The notes beneath the pieces are model-generated. The model was not told the DNA's origin and made no database searches. It was given only the letters and a program-made list of their open reading frames with translations. The position numbers were made by a program, and so were the translations under genes. From Siphonodentalium dalli (Eukaryota > Mollusca > Scaphopoda > Gadilida > Siphonodentaliidae), in the NCBI GenBank assembly GCA_032622095.1, contig CP136065.1:212950151-213014150 (forward strand): a stretch of 64,000 nucleotides of DNA. Direction: 5' to 3'. The first letter of the stretch is position 1. Each line of letters starts with the position of its first letter. Below are positions 1 through 12,759 of this stretch, piece by piece.

Positions 1-1090
1 TAGATTATAAGGAATTACTCTTATATACGTTATATACTTTGTCTTCAAACTTTTCGGTTTTACTGCATAACTTTAATCGCAACACGAGTTATTTCTTAAA
101 TAGCTGGTGGTATGGTGTCAAATAGGAAAAGACATCAAACGAGTTTGTTAAGTATATATATGTACTAAATACTCATTGACGAGTAGTTCACTTAGGAAAT
201 TTTCAGCTAATAAGCGCGTTATTGTAAATTTGTGCTCAAACTTTTGGGTTTTAACTCTTAATCTTAATCGAAAGAAAAGCAGTTATTTCTTATAATATGC
301 TCATAATGACGAGACAACTATAAGATAGAGTTATTCCCGTTTCCATCCATTGATAATACTAAAATGGCAGTACAGACAAGATCGAAATTAAGTACAGAAC
401 ACACGTCGGTACCTTAACAAAAACATGTTCACAGTTTATTCGACGGGATAAGTTGATAATAGGACGTTTTGGAGCTTCCTCTTTCAAATGGTATATAATA
501 TGGAGTTTGTTGTATATCATATGGAGTTTGTTGTATATAATGTGGAGTTTTTTGTATATCATGTGGCCTGGTATTCGAAAATTATGTGGGCCTTTAATGC
601 GTCATTTCACAGCAGAACCACCATATTAAGTAGAACGTATAAGTAAAACAAGCGAAACACTCTGAGACATAAAATTGAAACAGCCACGCTGTCATTCAGA
701 CCTCTAATTATCGATCGATCACGTGACGTCATTAATTCACCGTTTTGATTGGCTAGTGGCAACTGATCACACAACGACGAGTGCGCTGATCGTGTCCCAG
801 TATATTGTCAATTTCATTCTCTTTGCAAATGTTAGCAGGGGTCTTGTTGATTTATCTAGGCACTTATTCACTAAGGGTTAGCAGCACTGTTATTGTCAGA
901 ACAGTCCTACCTGAAGGAATTATGATGTAATCACTAAAAGGAAGTCATTGCATGTTACACTTCATTTCGGACTTTCATATTACATATAGGGTTCGAAGTC
1001 TGGTTTAATTCAACATCTCTCCTCTATTCAGACGTTAATGTCCGAAATGAATCTATTGATTTGACTTATTTTTTGGAAACTCAGTTAATT
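1..1090. other. No gene seen; AT-rich flank with repeat fragments
   Basis: No coding exon is convincing. Bases 50-100 and 235-290 resemble one another (caaacttttSGgttttaact followed by an ATTTCTTA-rich piece). The stretch at 160-205 (ATACTCATTGACGAGTAGTTC) recurs in similar form near 31345 and 50670, so it is a dispersed repeat. Confidence 0.5.
490..568. repeat. 22-bp tandem repeat, about 3.5 copies
   Basis: The unit is close to TATATCATATGGAGTTTGTTG, repeated with small changes (TATATAATATGG, TATATAATGTGG). Confidence 0.8.
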
Positions 1091-1097
1091 AATGATC

Positions 1098-1300
1098 AGG
1101 GCCTAGTTTCATGAAAGCAACTTATTATATAGTTGGGACTTAAGATGGTCATAAGTTCAAACTTTAGTCATAAGTGCGTTTCACGAACAATGTCCTAACT
1201 TAAGATGGTCTTAACTTTGGTCTTAACTTTAAGTCTGGGGTGAGGTGTCTTAAGATAATCCTAAAGTTAAGACCCAACTTATTATCCGCCTAGTTATTCG
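1098..1300 (+). mobile_element. MITE end with GGGCCTAGTTTCATGAAAGC
   Basis: The terminus GGGCCTAGTTTCATGAAAGC is followed by repeated ACTTAAGATGGTC motifs. It is the inverted counterpart of the segment ending near 7470 (TTCATGAAACTGGGCCC). Either both are remnants of the same MITE family or they are the two ends of one 6.4-kb element. Confidence 0.55.
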
Positions 1301-2889
1301 GAAAGATGGATGGAATCTAGTGCATGCATAATATGTTAATATGCAAGGCATATAAAGAACGACCCGACATAATAGTAAGAAGACGGACAACGCAAAGGAT
1401 CGTGCAAATAGTCGTGGAACTATATGCATAGGCCTATATATTAGGCATATACGCATGTCAGCGACGCGAATGCTTGATTGTTAGTGCAGATAGTTTTGGA
1501 TGCCAGTGGACTTCGATGAGTAAATGATGCCTTAATATAGCCTATCGGCCTTTGATAATAAACGCCTCTATATCCTATATTGTAATGTATAATTATAGTG
1601 AATGCTATAGACTACAATGTACGTCGATGCGATTAAGCGAAGACGACACAATGCGTCCAGTCATGTCTGGATTCTGGCCCGCAGAGACAAATGACGTTTT
1701 GACGTCACGACGCCGTAACTGCCTTCATTTAGCTAACAAATGAAACTGATCTAATAGAAAACTTAATCAGAGCGAAATCTGAAAGTTTTCATGACGGTAA
1801 CGCGCATGAGATCCGTATACCTATGAAGCTGTATTATTGTGTTCTATATATAGTTCACGTTACCTGAGAATAGTATCAGAGCACGCGCTTAACGTAACGT
1901 AAAGTGGCGCTCTCTTAAATGAAATGCGCAATAAAAACGATTTTCCTATTGGTCAGATTGTCTATCTTAACCAATCAGATTTGACGTTGCATAGACATTA
2001 CAGTTGCTAAGCCTTGTAGTTCAAATACAGAACTCACCACCTCGACGTTAGTATTTCCACAAATTACCTATTATCACACAACAAAAGGATGAGATGAAAA
2101 CTATATACATAGAAGGTGAGTGATCTAAATAAAAAAATTGTATTTCATATATTGTTTCGGACCGAAAAATGTCATCAAAACACTTCTTTTACTGTGATTT
2201 GAGACTTCCGTTGTTTGAGTCTGACTTGGAAGTTGGTCAAGTTTGTGTTTGAAACTGACAGTTTCAAACTCTGAGTCTTTGTTATTGCCGTTCATGTTTC
2301 AATGAATGATTAACTGAAAGTTAACTTGGCAAGATAACTAGATCATAGGTGCCATCAACGGAATGAATTTAATTGCAAAAATGCGTCTAATTTATCAATT
2401 CTCAGCAGTCTATGTTCCAACTCCAAAGCTTAACAACAGTTGTCATTAGCGAAGACCGGAAAAAATAATCAAAACACATTTCCGGTTATTCCAACAAGGT
2501 GAAGGACAAGGTCGGGACAATTCTCAAAACAAAAATTAAAATCCTTGAAATTGAAATGAAATTAGGCTTCATCTTGGACGTGAGGAATTATTCTGACTTC
2601 GTCTTTTCAACGTGGATTTAGCGGGCGTTAGTTCAAAATTATCTGATTCTAATTAATGGCCAGATTTCCCGTGAATCGTGATCACATTTACCAGTTTACA
2701 CTACTCACTTGTCACAACGTGAATTCAAGGATTGTACTATTTGAGTATTTGTATATACATTCCGCTTTGTTTAATTTGAATGTGAATACTACTAGTGCTA
2801 GTTTTGTGAAAGTAACATAAATAGGATACATAAATACACGGAACGACATATCATTATCAACACAAGTAAGAAGAAGTAAGATGGATGCT
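1301..2889. other. No gene seen
   Basis: Both strands carry only short open frames broken by stops. No recognisable domain, and no exon with good splice borders in the gene's phase. Confidence 0.45.
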
Positions 2890-4450
2890 GATTGTTTATG
2901 TCTAGATCATGCCATGATTCATGAATCTCTACTAAAGCTAGAGGGTACAGGACGTTTCGTACCATGGTCGTTTCGTACTTGGTCGTTTCGTACCATCTGG
3001 TCGTTTCGTACCATATTTCTTGGTCGTTTCGTACCGCATTGTTTGGTCGTTTCGTACCATGTAGAAAATCAATTGGTCGTTAGAGATCATATTCCACCTT
3101 TACAATTCCCAGGAAGTTTTTTTAAGTTTTGACAGGGAACCTTATAAAGTAACGCGGGTTATGTACTTCTTTGTTCATACCTGTTGCTTAATGATTTATT
3201 CATCGGTAAGTGAAGTTCCCAGCTCGAGATTATATTATTTACATGACTTTTGAGACCCGATTCCGCGATAAATATTTATTTTATTCCCTGTCACGAAAAT
3301 TATTGTCGTAAGGCCAAAGTAAAAAGATACTATGTTTCCGTACATCGACCGACCCTAAAAATAACCTGCCGACCCTAAACTTTTTATTGATATTTTGAGA
3401 AAAAGTCAAAATTTTCAAATATTTACTGTTTTTTTTACCACTAATGCTCATAAATATTGATGACCTTTAGTGTGCAAAACACATGGTTTCTAACATATCC
3501 CTGTGAAAAGTGACCATGAATTGACGGCTGTCTCAAAGGCCACAGGTGTGTGATGGGTTGTGGATTGATGTCAGAGCATACATTTTGCAATTTTAATTTC
3601 CTGAGAGTGTATCTCAGACTATCTCCTGCCTGCTTTTACAGTGCTTTATGTGTTATGGAACACTATCAACAGACATGGTTGGTGTATATATACATGTATA
3701 GAGGTTATCACCACATATGTTAGGGGTATACTGAGCTACTGTCTCCAAAAACCATTCATGCTCGGTGGACGTACTGGCTACCCCCATACAATGAGATGTA
3801 GTCGTCACAATACAAGTACAGTACAGTACAGTATATATAATGGTGATATTATTGGTAAAATTCTTATAAAAAGTTAAGTGACATCAATTTCCTACCAAGT
3901 TTATAGCCAAATTTATGAAAATGTGCTACATGTCATGTATGTGAATAATAAAAAACATACCTAAGCATGAAATTTGATTTTTTTTATCAACCTTAATGTA
4001 TATTTCCAGTTTCCACTGTGTTGATCAAGTAACACTTTCCCCACAACACGGGTTGGCATATTATGTCACTTCGGTCGATGTAGTTCAATATGTCTGCAGC
4101 TGAATAAAAAATATCGAAATAAATTAAAAACAAAAATTTCCCTACCTACCTACCCTAATTTGTTCGCTCCGTTACCGGAAACATACAATCTTTTTTCTTT
4201 GGCCTAAGCGACATAACGCGAAAGCAATTCTGTAATATCGAGCTGGGAACTTCACGTACCGATGAATAAATCATTAAGCCACAGGTACATATATGAACAA
4301 AGAAGTACATTCCCCATGTTATTTTTTTTTACTTTATAAGGTTCCCTGTCAAAACTTAAAAAAAGTTCCCTTGTTTTTGTACAGGTGGAATATGATCTCT
4401 ACGGGCGTCAGCTTTAGTAGAGATTCATGGCATGATCTAGTTTATGTCAT
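2890..4450. mobile_element. Foldback element with arms of several hundred bases
   Basis: The left arm carries CTAGATCATGCCATGATTC, TAAGTTTTGACAGGGAACC, TTAATGATTTATTCATCGG and GTTCCCAGCTCGAGAT. The right arm carries the same landmarks inverted between about 4180 and 4450. Similarity reaches inward to about 3350 and 4180 (AGGCCAAAG, TATGTTTCCG). The loop has no coding capacity I recognise. The inner GTTCCCAGCTCGA terminus is shared with the small MITE at 12492-12633, and the outer GGTGGAATATGATCTC end recurs near 13225, 43690 and 57000. Confidence 0.75.
2951..3080 (+). repeat. Minisatellite of GGTCGTTTCGTACC inside one foldback arm
   Basis: Six full units and one partial unit of GGTCGTTTCGTACC are separated by variable spacers of 1-9 bases. 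The array lies between CTAAAGCT and AGATCATATTCCACC, which are nearly adjacent in the right arm. The array was therefore gained in the left arm only. Confidence 0.85.
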
Positions 4451-7329
4451 GATGACATGTAAATCCTACCACATAGTGGCGCTCTCTATTTGTGGAACTT
4501 TGGGCAAATTGCATGCTGCTTCGGGGAAGGTTGTGCAAACTTACTGTAATTTCTACATTTAAGTCCGTTTATACCTATAATTCAAGTTATTTGAAATGTG
4601 TTTTGCTGCATACATGCAATGCATATTCTGAACTGATAGTGTGCCCTTTTTTTTTGGTATTTCTCCGGGTACCAAATTAATTTGTTACAGAGTGTTTATT
4701 TTAGCTTAGGCATGGAATAGGATGCTATTATAAATGAGAAACAAAATTATCATTATACGAGGTCACCATTCGTCACTGCGTGCTGAAATTTCAATAATTT
4801 TTCCAAGTCTAAAAGACTAAATTGAATCGCGATATGCATATAATATCATAGCATTAGCACCAATAGTGCTATCAAGTACCAATCACTGTAGCAGAAGTGT
4901 ACTTGCAATATCCAGTTCATTGAATGAATCATGAGTATAGCCTGGTTGAAATACTACTGTGTGGCGAGTCACACTCGTCTTCGGGCTATTGAGGCAATGT
5001 ATGAGTGGTGTTATGAACGGTTTGTATTGTGAATGGGTTAAATTATCTGCTCGTAAACCCTCACAGTAGACAATTTTATACCAGGTTCTATTCAGTATTC
5101 AGAAATAGCTCGCAATGAAAATTTGCATGGTACATATTTTGTTAAGATTTTTTGGTCAAAGGTGGTAGCCGGATATTTGGTTTAAATAACCATCAGTGGC
5201 AGTGCTTTGGTTTGTTTTGTCCATCAGTCTGTCTGGATCACTTTAATTTTTACTTTTACAAACATATATCAGAGTTAATAAATGGCTGATATATAGAGTC
5301 CTGACGAATCTTCCAAAATGAAGACTTAGCCCACCAGATGTACACAGGTACAATGGACATAAATGCCTGACTTAAATAACTAATAGTTGTATTAAATGCT
5401 ATTTCTAAATCATGTATATGAACCCCATGGTATGTAAACAAAGAGTATGTAAATAGTATGAGATAACCCAAACACTAATCGCCAGATATACCCCATGCAT
5501 TAAGTGAACTTTGGTTAGAAATTCCACCAAATTGTTTATAACGTATCAGTATAGCGCTAGCTAACCCTCACCTTTCAATATTTCGGTGTTGAATGAGTCA
5601 CTGCGAATAAGTCTCCTAAACACATTTCCTCGGTGTTGAGTGTTGTTCTTATTGCTCACTCTCTATGTGCTGTATATAAACAAACGCTCAACTCACACAA
5701 TGTGTGTTTTGAGGATAATATGGCATTCATACTATCATAGTATTATACTATTATAGTATAATATTAGTATATTCTTTACAACATACAGGGTCAGGGTATT
5801 ATAATTTAGTAACTGGTATTCCTAAATTATAACCTATAACGAAGGCCATCCATGTCCTTAACCAATAAGGTCCAAATGATATGTATGCTTTCAGTAACAG
5901 TGCGTGGAACATACATTCAATTGTTATATACCGGTACATGTCAGTGAAATATAAATACACGGCACCATTGAAACCGGATTTAAACCGGCACATGCGACTT
6001 GAGAATATACTTCAAAGTATCAACCTGTGCGGGTACAATTATTATTCATCCAATCTAATTATATATTTACATATCATGGCCTTGGATGGAGTAAGTTTTC
6101 GAATAACGTAGTACGTTCTTATCATATTATTAACCTTTGCATGACATATTCATAACAACTTACTGTTTATAAATAAATACTTCAGTTGTCCATTGCCACA
6201 TATCGGAAGTTGTGAAGTAGTAAATTCGTTTCATTGCTGATTCCGCGATTTTGTGAAACCACTGCCGGAAGTCACGTGATTTTTCCACGAAAATGTTGTG
6301 TGAATAAAAATTTCTCCTTCACGGTATACTGTAATTTAGGTGTGACGTCATAAGTACGCGCGCCCAACTGTTACCTATACACGAACCGAGCTCGGGCGCG
6401 CAAGCGCGCCGAGCGGGGTCGTTATTATTAGAAACAAATTTAACTGAATATCATCTTGCGAACACGGAGGGATGTTTCAGAAATGGTAGTAATTAATAAC
6501 CAACTGACAGGCTGACAGGGACGTGACAGTGGTTACGCGATTGGCGGGTGTCAAATTCTAACTGTGAACCACCAAGACCCGACTATACGTTTCTAACTGT
6601 TGTTAAAAAAGACTATATTTCCACAGACTTGGACATACATGTGTAATTTGTTTTAAATGGAGACATGAATGATTCGAGCTTCCAAATTATGTCTACGTAA
6701 TCTGTCGGACTAAAATACAGCCTATTTGGAACATGATGTGAAGTAATATTCATATTAGAGTAATATAAATAAAGAGCTTTTTTTATAGTATTCCATGACT
6801 TCGCTATTAATAAAGAGCGTTTCGCTCGACACTTGCGCCGTGAATGTCATTCCATGCTTGAATCCATATGAGGAAATATTCGTTTCCCAGAACTAGATCT
6901 ATGTTTCAAAGCGGGGACGTATAATGTATTCGAACCCAATGCTAGCAACCCAAAAAGGAGCGAACATATATAGGCCCTTGACTCAGTTGAATATGCTATA
7001 CATATGAAGGTTCATCTCTAACTTTATGATGTATATAGGTCCCTTTAACACATTGGACCTCGTTCTCTTTTTATATGATAGGCATAAGTATTTAGTTATG
7101 TGCATGCGAATGGAAACTGACGCGAAAACACATGCAGTTAAAAAGCGCACACAGTACGTATATATGTACCAGCCACTATACTGATTATCGCCCTTTCATT
7201 GCAATATCCCAATTATGCTAAGACACGCCCTAATATCTACCATCAGACAACGTACCTAGGCATATCTCATTATCCAATATTTTCAGAGCATAGCTGTAAT
7301 AAATGGACGCGGACCAGTCTAAAAGCGCG
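4451..7329. other. No gene seen; AT-rich unique sequence
   Basis: Only short random open frames. A CpG-rich patch at 6355-6425 (GGGCGCGCAAGCGCGCC) stands out but shows no reading frame or splice signals. Confidence 0.45.
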
Positions 7330-7470
7330 GGAACTTAACCTCCTACTTAAGATGGAGTTAAGACTGTTTTATGAAACGCGTTCGTGAAACGGAAAAGATA
7401 TCTCATAAGATTCACCTTACATCTTAGATTAAGTCCATCTTAAGTCCTTGCTTCATGAAACTGGGCCCAG
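7330..7470 (-). mobile_element. Inverted MITE end, partner of 1098-1300
   Basis: It ends ..AAGTCCTTGCTTCATGAAAC then TGGGCCC, the inverse of the terminus at 1098. Motifs CTTAAGATGGAGTTAAG and CATCTTAAGTCC are inside. The spacing of the two ends would allow a 6.4-kb element. Confidence 0.5.
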
Positions 7471-8411
7471 AATCTCAGATTTTATGGTCAAACTAATTCA
7501 TTTGTCCATTAATATCTTCTAGATCAGTTTATGCTGTTTGGAATTGGTGGAGAAATGTGGCTTTATTTGGTATTTTTATATTAACTGATCATGTGAGCAA
7601 TGAAATGTGCAGGTATTGGGGTCCTAGCCCTTCCGATCACTCAACAATTAAATTTTACAGAACGCGGTATAAAATTTCACAAAAAAGCACAATTGTGATT
7701 CTAGTGATATGTCAACAAGAAACGAACAGAACTTTGTAATGTAAGCGAGGCATAGTATTGCCTGTGAATATTCCAACTCATTGGAACCAAACTTGTTACT
7801 TTGGGCTCAAAATGGCTGCCAAAATGGCCAACAAATATGGAAAATGGTTGATATTGCCCCAGCGTTTCCTGCAATAACTTACAAGTTGTGATTGATGTAT
7901 ACAATTGGCTATTCTGCCTTCTATACATTGAATACCAACATTTCTGATGCACCATAGTTAATTGTTACTATTGTCAGCACTGACATTACCAGAAATATTG
8001 GAATTTTCTCTCAAAAACTTTACATAAATATCGGCAAAAGTTAACTTTTCAGGTTTGGACCATTTTGTTTTCAAGTAAAATGAAACTATCTTTGGAATGA
8101 AAGGTTTTCAATGTTTTGGTATATCTTATATGTGTCAAACTACGGTGTTTAAAATTGCTAAAGACGGCTTCCAAAATGGAAACAAATTTGGTAAAATTAG
8201 TTAATCAACTGACAACTACATTTTCTATGTTGGTTGGCCCAGTTCCGTATGAGGCATGATAAATGCATTTCAAAGTTGCAGTATGGGATTTTGCCGAGAA
8301 CCTCTTGTGGTTGAGGCCATATTATTGAAATGAAATGGGTAGAACGTTGATACGGAACAAATGAACCATAATATGTGGCTATTCTGACCCATTGGTCAAC
8401 TGGGTGGCAGC

Positions 8412-8740
8412 CAGGGGGTTACTGTATGGTAACAGGTGAGGTGACTAGGTATACAGGGAGTTATTGTATGGTAATGTGTGATGTGAATAGGTATACAAGG
8501 AGTGACTATATGGTTATGGGTGGGTGTCCATGATTAGACATGTATAGGTATACGAGGAGTGGCTGTATGGCCATGTGTGAGGGGAATCGGTATATATGGA
8601 GTGGCTGTATGGTTGTGTGTTCCCAGTAAGGAACAAAATGAGTGGGGTAAAGTTAAGTCACAGGGTATGGTGTATGGTTGTGTGTACCCAGTAAGGAACA
8701 AAATGAGTGGGGTAAAGTTAAGTCTCAGGGGTGTCTTGTT
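8412..8740 (+). repeat. Minisatellite and a 68-bp direct duplication
   Basis: About five degenerate units with GGTATACAAGGAGTGGCTGT run to 8620. Then a segment with CCAGTAAGGAACAAAATGAG and TGGGGTAAAGTTAAGTC occurs twice, at about 8618 and 8686, with only a few changes. Confidence 0.75.
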
Positions 8741-8775
8741 AGTGTATGTTTAATTAAGTTTGCTCAAGCTCTGTG

Positions 8776-9038
8776 TAGAGTTCAGTCCCCTACGCAGGAC
8801 TTACCGCTGCCCGCACCTACACGTAATGTGAAGAAATGTCACATTTATTTTTTTGAGACTTATGTAGGTTACAATTCACTCTGCATTATTCTGAGAAACT
8901 GAACTGTCCATATTCATTTGAAAATTAACTAGGTCAAGCCAGAATGAATTGTAACTGACCACCACTTCAATAAAACATTTAATTAAGAAAATACACATGC
9001 CGGCAGCGTTCAACGCGTAGCGAGGGGACTGAACTCTA
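8776..9038. mobile_element. 263-bp MITE next to exon 10
   Basis: Terminal inverted repeats are TAGAGTTCAGTCCCC and its complement GGGGACTGAACTCTA. Inner similarity (GTTACAATTCA, TGTAACTGACC) shows the two halves are arms of one foldback. It ends 27 bases downstream of the exon 10 donor. Confidence 0.8.
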
Positions 9039-9065
9039 TTTTGCAGCTTGAAGTTTGCTTCGTAC

Positions 9066-9212
9066 CTCCTCGCAGGAGCCTCCAATTAACGGTCGCTTCC
9101 GAAGACCGGAATATTCCATTTTCAGCGACGCACCTATAGAAATGCAAGCCGGAAGATTGATATCTATCACTAAGTTTAACCAAAAACTCATCTCCTTCGC
9201 TGACCTTCAAAT
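9066..9212 (-). CDS. Exon 10: second half of the I-set Ig domain
   Basis: The acceptor is gttgtatttcag and phase 1 joins exon 9. It reads LKVSEGDEFLVKLS, then SSGLHFYRCVAENG and FRSSEATV. This gives the F-strand Y-x-C-x-A-x-N-x-x-G signature and the G strand of an I-set domain. The proposed donor GGAG|gtacga is weaker than the others but keeps phase 1. If it is wrong, the exon would run on only a short way. A 263-bp MITE ends 27 bases past the donor. This is the last exon I can support. Confidence 0.82.
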
Positions 9213-9339
9213 CTGAAATACAACATTAGCCAATTTGATATTCGTATTCGTAGCATTGGGCAATGCACCCTGTCGTTACAATGTTATGCCCTACCGCGGA
9301 AAATCTGTTAAAAAGTTAGGCCGTGACAGAGCTAACGAT

Positions 9340-9800
9340 ATCTGATCATTGTAGCTTGAGGAATCTAATCAAGTGGTTTAAAAACGCAAGTTTTGTGTCG
9401 TTCGGATCAGAAATGGGGGAAGGGACGAGCTCCAAAATTGATACAAATATTTCCACCAAAATTAATATATCTTCACCATGAGACGATGCATTTTTAAAGG
9501 CCTGGTTCAAGATGCCAAATTGGCGCCATTCGGATCAGAGACGGGGAGCGGAGGGGCATTAAATTTGATAAGAATGTTTTTAGTAGCCGATTTTCATGAT
9601 AGTTATATGTAATCATCTTCATGATACGAGTAACATAATTGTATGGTCTAAAAAGATCAGATTGTCCCTATTCGGGTCGGGGACGAGGAGATAAGGGATA
9701 ACAAAAGTGAACAAAATTGGTCGCTGGTTATCACCAAACGTACATATCATCTCTATGGTACAAGGAATCTGAATGTGTGGGATTAAAGGCGGCGCCGTAG
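9340..9800. repeat. Degenerate tandem repeat, about 130-bp unit
   Basis: A block near TTCGGATCAGAAATGGGG recurs at about 9400, 9525 and 9665 (TTCGGATCAGAGACGGGG, TTCGGGTCGGGGACGAGG). Diverged flanks such as CATGATA-rich pieces lie between copies. Confidence 0.6.
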
Positions 9801-9881
9801 GGGCCAGGGGTTGTGGGAAGGAAGTAACTTTGACTTGTATCGATGGCGGGGGAGGTGATACTAAAATACGGGGCCATTTGA

Positions 9882-10445
9882 TTACAAATCATTCGCACAA
9901 CCTGCAACCATATATCTTTTTTATAACTGAGTTAAACTGAGTTCGGGCGAATCTCCCAATTGGCAACAAAACGAACTGCTGAACGGGATTTTGAGCTGCT
10001 GAATTGGAATGCCGGGCGGTTAAATGGTGCCCCCTCCCTGTACTTTGATATAACACATCGATTACAAGTCATTTTCACACAACATGTAACCGAATATCTT
10101 TTTAACTGAGTTAAACAGCTCAAACTGCGTTCGGGCGAATCTGATGAATGGCACCCACAATGAACCACTGAACTGGAATTTGAACTGTTGAACGGGCATA
10201 TCGGGCAGTCAAATGGTGACCCATCCCTGTATTTTCATGTAATCCATTGATTACAAGTCATTTGCACAAAATATAACCTAATATCTTCGTTAACAAGCCG
10301 GTTTTGTGCATCTGCTTAATTGAAGCCAATGAAGTGCTCAACGGGTGTTTGAACTGCTCAACGTGCACGGCGGTGTCTCATGTCTGCAGTTGGATATAAC
10401 CGATCGATTACAAGTCATTTGCACTATCAGCAGCCCATTCAGCAT
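9882..10445. repeat. Tandem repeat, about 160-190-bp unit, four copies
   Basis: Each unit opens with CGATTACAAGTCATTTGCAC (at about 9882, 10059, 10249, 10405). Downstream it carries CAACATGTAACC, AATATCTTTTTAAC, GTTCGGGCGAATCT and GAACTGCTGAACGGG variants. Confidence 0.75.
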
Positions 10446-11371
10446 TTTAGTATTACTAAATTAACAATGTTTAAAACCTAGATCGTTTGTTTTACCTTAA
10501 CCTTCTATTTCTTCGGGTGGCCTGAGTGGGAATGTTCTCTGCTACTAGATTAAACATATATGCACAGTGCTTATGAACCCCACGTAATTCAATCACATGT
10601 CGCAAGAGGTTTACTGTTCATATGAATATCAGGTACATTGAAACCTAACGTCAGTAGTAATGGAGTTACTGTTCTTCTGTACACAACAATATACTACTAA
10701 TATCAATGCATTGTTCGAGTCAAACATAATACGTGACCAAAATACAGACCCGCGTCGACAGTATAGATGTTATGTATATATACTACGCTATGCCCAAAAC
10801 AAATATTGTATTATGTTTGCGTACATGTTCGTTAATTTTCTGACAAAGGTGAACCGCATAGTATTTTGCCCGATGTGTTCACGGCAAACTCCACATGCAA
10901 TACAACTCACACGTGAATCTGCCACTCATACGGGCCGTGTTAAGGGGCGTGGTTTTTTATGTGTTCGTAAACGTCTCAGTTATCGATATTTATCGGATAC
11001 AGTCATCTGTATAAATATAATTTCTCTTTGTGTGTTAAAAATACGGCCTCGACCATCTAGTTTACGAAAGTCCAGTAGCTCGTCCATTAACCCTGACAGA
11101 ATGGCGCAACATTTTACAATTTCGGTCTGAAAGCGACATAGTTTTCACTGGATATTGTTGGAAAATTAATAATCAGAATATTCTCAGCCTATTCGCGACC
11201 TGAAATTCCTGTTGAAAGTGTCGTTGTTTCAAGCATGAATTTTCCACCCCTGCTGCCACGACCCAACCTGCTTTTAATAGTGCTCATCGGCAATAAATTT
11301 GCTTCGACATCCAGCGCTACTACATTTTTGTTTTCATTATGAGATTTTCTATAAACCGTGAATATACTCAC

Positions 11372-11509
11372 AGAATCCATAGTCGGTTTGGCGGTACCAC
11401 GTGATATTAGGTGTGGGGTTACCATCCGCCTCACATCTCAGATTCGTGTAGTTATCTTCGGGATACACAATCTTTATTTGGTCGCTTGCGGGGTACGTGA
11501 TGTTTGGAG
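11372..11509 (-). CDS. Exon 9: first half of an I-set Ig domain
   Basis: The acceptor is cgctcttacag; phase 1 in, phase 1 out at TTCT|gtgagt. It reads PNITYPASDQIKIVYPED, then NLRCEADGNPTPNITWYR. That is a textbook I-set start: B-strand L-x-C, the GNP-x-P turn and the C-strand I-T-W-Y. Two or three N-glycosylation sequons (NIT, NYT, NIT) fit an extracellular location. The intron interrupts the domain after the C strand, and exon 10 supplies the rest. Confidence 0.9.
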
Positions 11510-11645
11510 CTGTAAGAGCGATCTAATATGATTGGACGAATGTAGTACATTGTATGTGCATGGATCTAAATCTAAATCAGCCCAAACGAACTGAGATTCC
11601 AACGTGATTTCGCTGTGTTGCCTATTCGCTAATTATATGTACCTA

Positions 11646-12135
11646 CAGTACCAGTCAAACGAAGTGGTATATTAAGCGCGCTATTTTCGCGCCCAATATC
11701 ACAAGAATATTGCAAGTGGAAACGCTTATAAGCCCGCCGCTTGCGATATTATTGCAATATTTTGCGCTTAATATCGCAATATTTCGCGCTTAATAGTTGC
11801 GATATATTGCGCTCATAATTGTGACATTTAAAGCAAGATTATTACTTCTTCTATACTGTTTATTGCAAAAATAGAGACAATGTTTTAGATTTGTATATAA
11901 TTATAGTTGTAAATGGTATAGGTACAATATATATACACTATATGCACAGTTTTTATTTAATATAAATATAACACAATCGGTTCTGTATATATAATATGAA
12001 ATTTTGCATGCTTAATATCGAAATATCGCAATAATACCCGCGATAGCTATAATCGTGCCTTTTTCGAAATTAAGCGCACTCAATGTCGCAATAAAGGCGC
12101 GCCTCAATATACCACTTCTTCTGTCTGGTATTGTA
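11646..12135. mobile_element. 490-bp terminal-inverted-repeat element
   Basis: Left end CAGTACCAGTCAAACGAAG, right end complement CAATACCAGACAGAAGAAG, both followed by TGGTATATT and GCGCGC. Inside are many GCGATATT/AATATCGC palindromic pieces and an AT-rich core. No coding frame. Confidence 0.75.
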
Positions 12136-12491
12136 CATGCTAGAATTAGTATAAATAGTCTACTACTAGAATATGACAAATATACATGTATAGAGCTGAT
12201 ATTCTCGGAAAGTAAGATTGTTCATACGGATCTTCTACTCGTTCTAACACTAGCAGATATAAAACTTGTGACCAAGCCGAATATTTGACGGCGAAAATCA
12301 TACATTAGTTTTGTCGTACTTGCTTCTGTAAAAGGTTGATTTTTCGTCCACTCGAGACATGAATGTCATATATAGATCACGCCATAAATCTGATGTTGTG
12401 ACAGGGAAGTTTACAACATTGAAATAAAAAATGCAGGTGAAATAATTCTTAGTTAATACCTGTTTCATAATAATGTAGTCCACTGCAAGTG

Positions 12492-12633
12492 ATGGTCCCA
12501 GCTCGAGATTGCATGAGCTAATTTGGTTTGTCGCTTACAATAATGGACTTTCTCCCGGCTAATCAATTAAAAGTTTATTGCGATATCGGCTCACAAAATT
12601 AACAAAAAGCATACAATGTAGAGCTGGGACCAT
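12492..12633. mobile_element. 142-bp MITE with ATGGTCCCAGCTC ends
   Basis: The perfect terminal inverted repeat ATGGTCCCAGCTC ... GAGCTGGGACCAT encloses AT-rich DNA. The end motif matches the inner terminus of the foldback at 2890-4450. Confidence 0.8.
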
Positions 12634-12759
12634 GTACCTCATACTGTGGAAAGTAATAGTATAAGGAACAAGTATAAACAATAAAATTTGTTACCCAATA
12701 GTAGAGTTTTACTTCGTAAATCATTGGGATTTATAATTAACTGGTTAACCCCAAATTCG

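Noticed and set aside
2036-2110. Possible donor ggtg|gtgagtt on the minus strand
   Set aside because: The segment upstream has no good acceptor and no residues resembling a domain, so I cannot support an exon.
5570-5640. Donor-like ctcacctttc that might mark a further downstream exon of the lectin/Ig gene
   Set aside because: The upstream frame in the required phase has an immediate stop (TAT TGA) and no Ig-like or membrane-like residues.
10660-11130. 156-codon open frame on the plus strand
   Set aside because: No domain, low-complexity-like composition and no splice or start context; it overlaps nothing conserved and is opposite to the host gene inside its intron.
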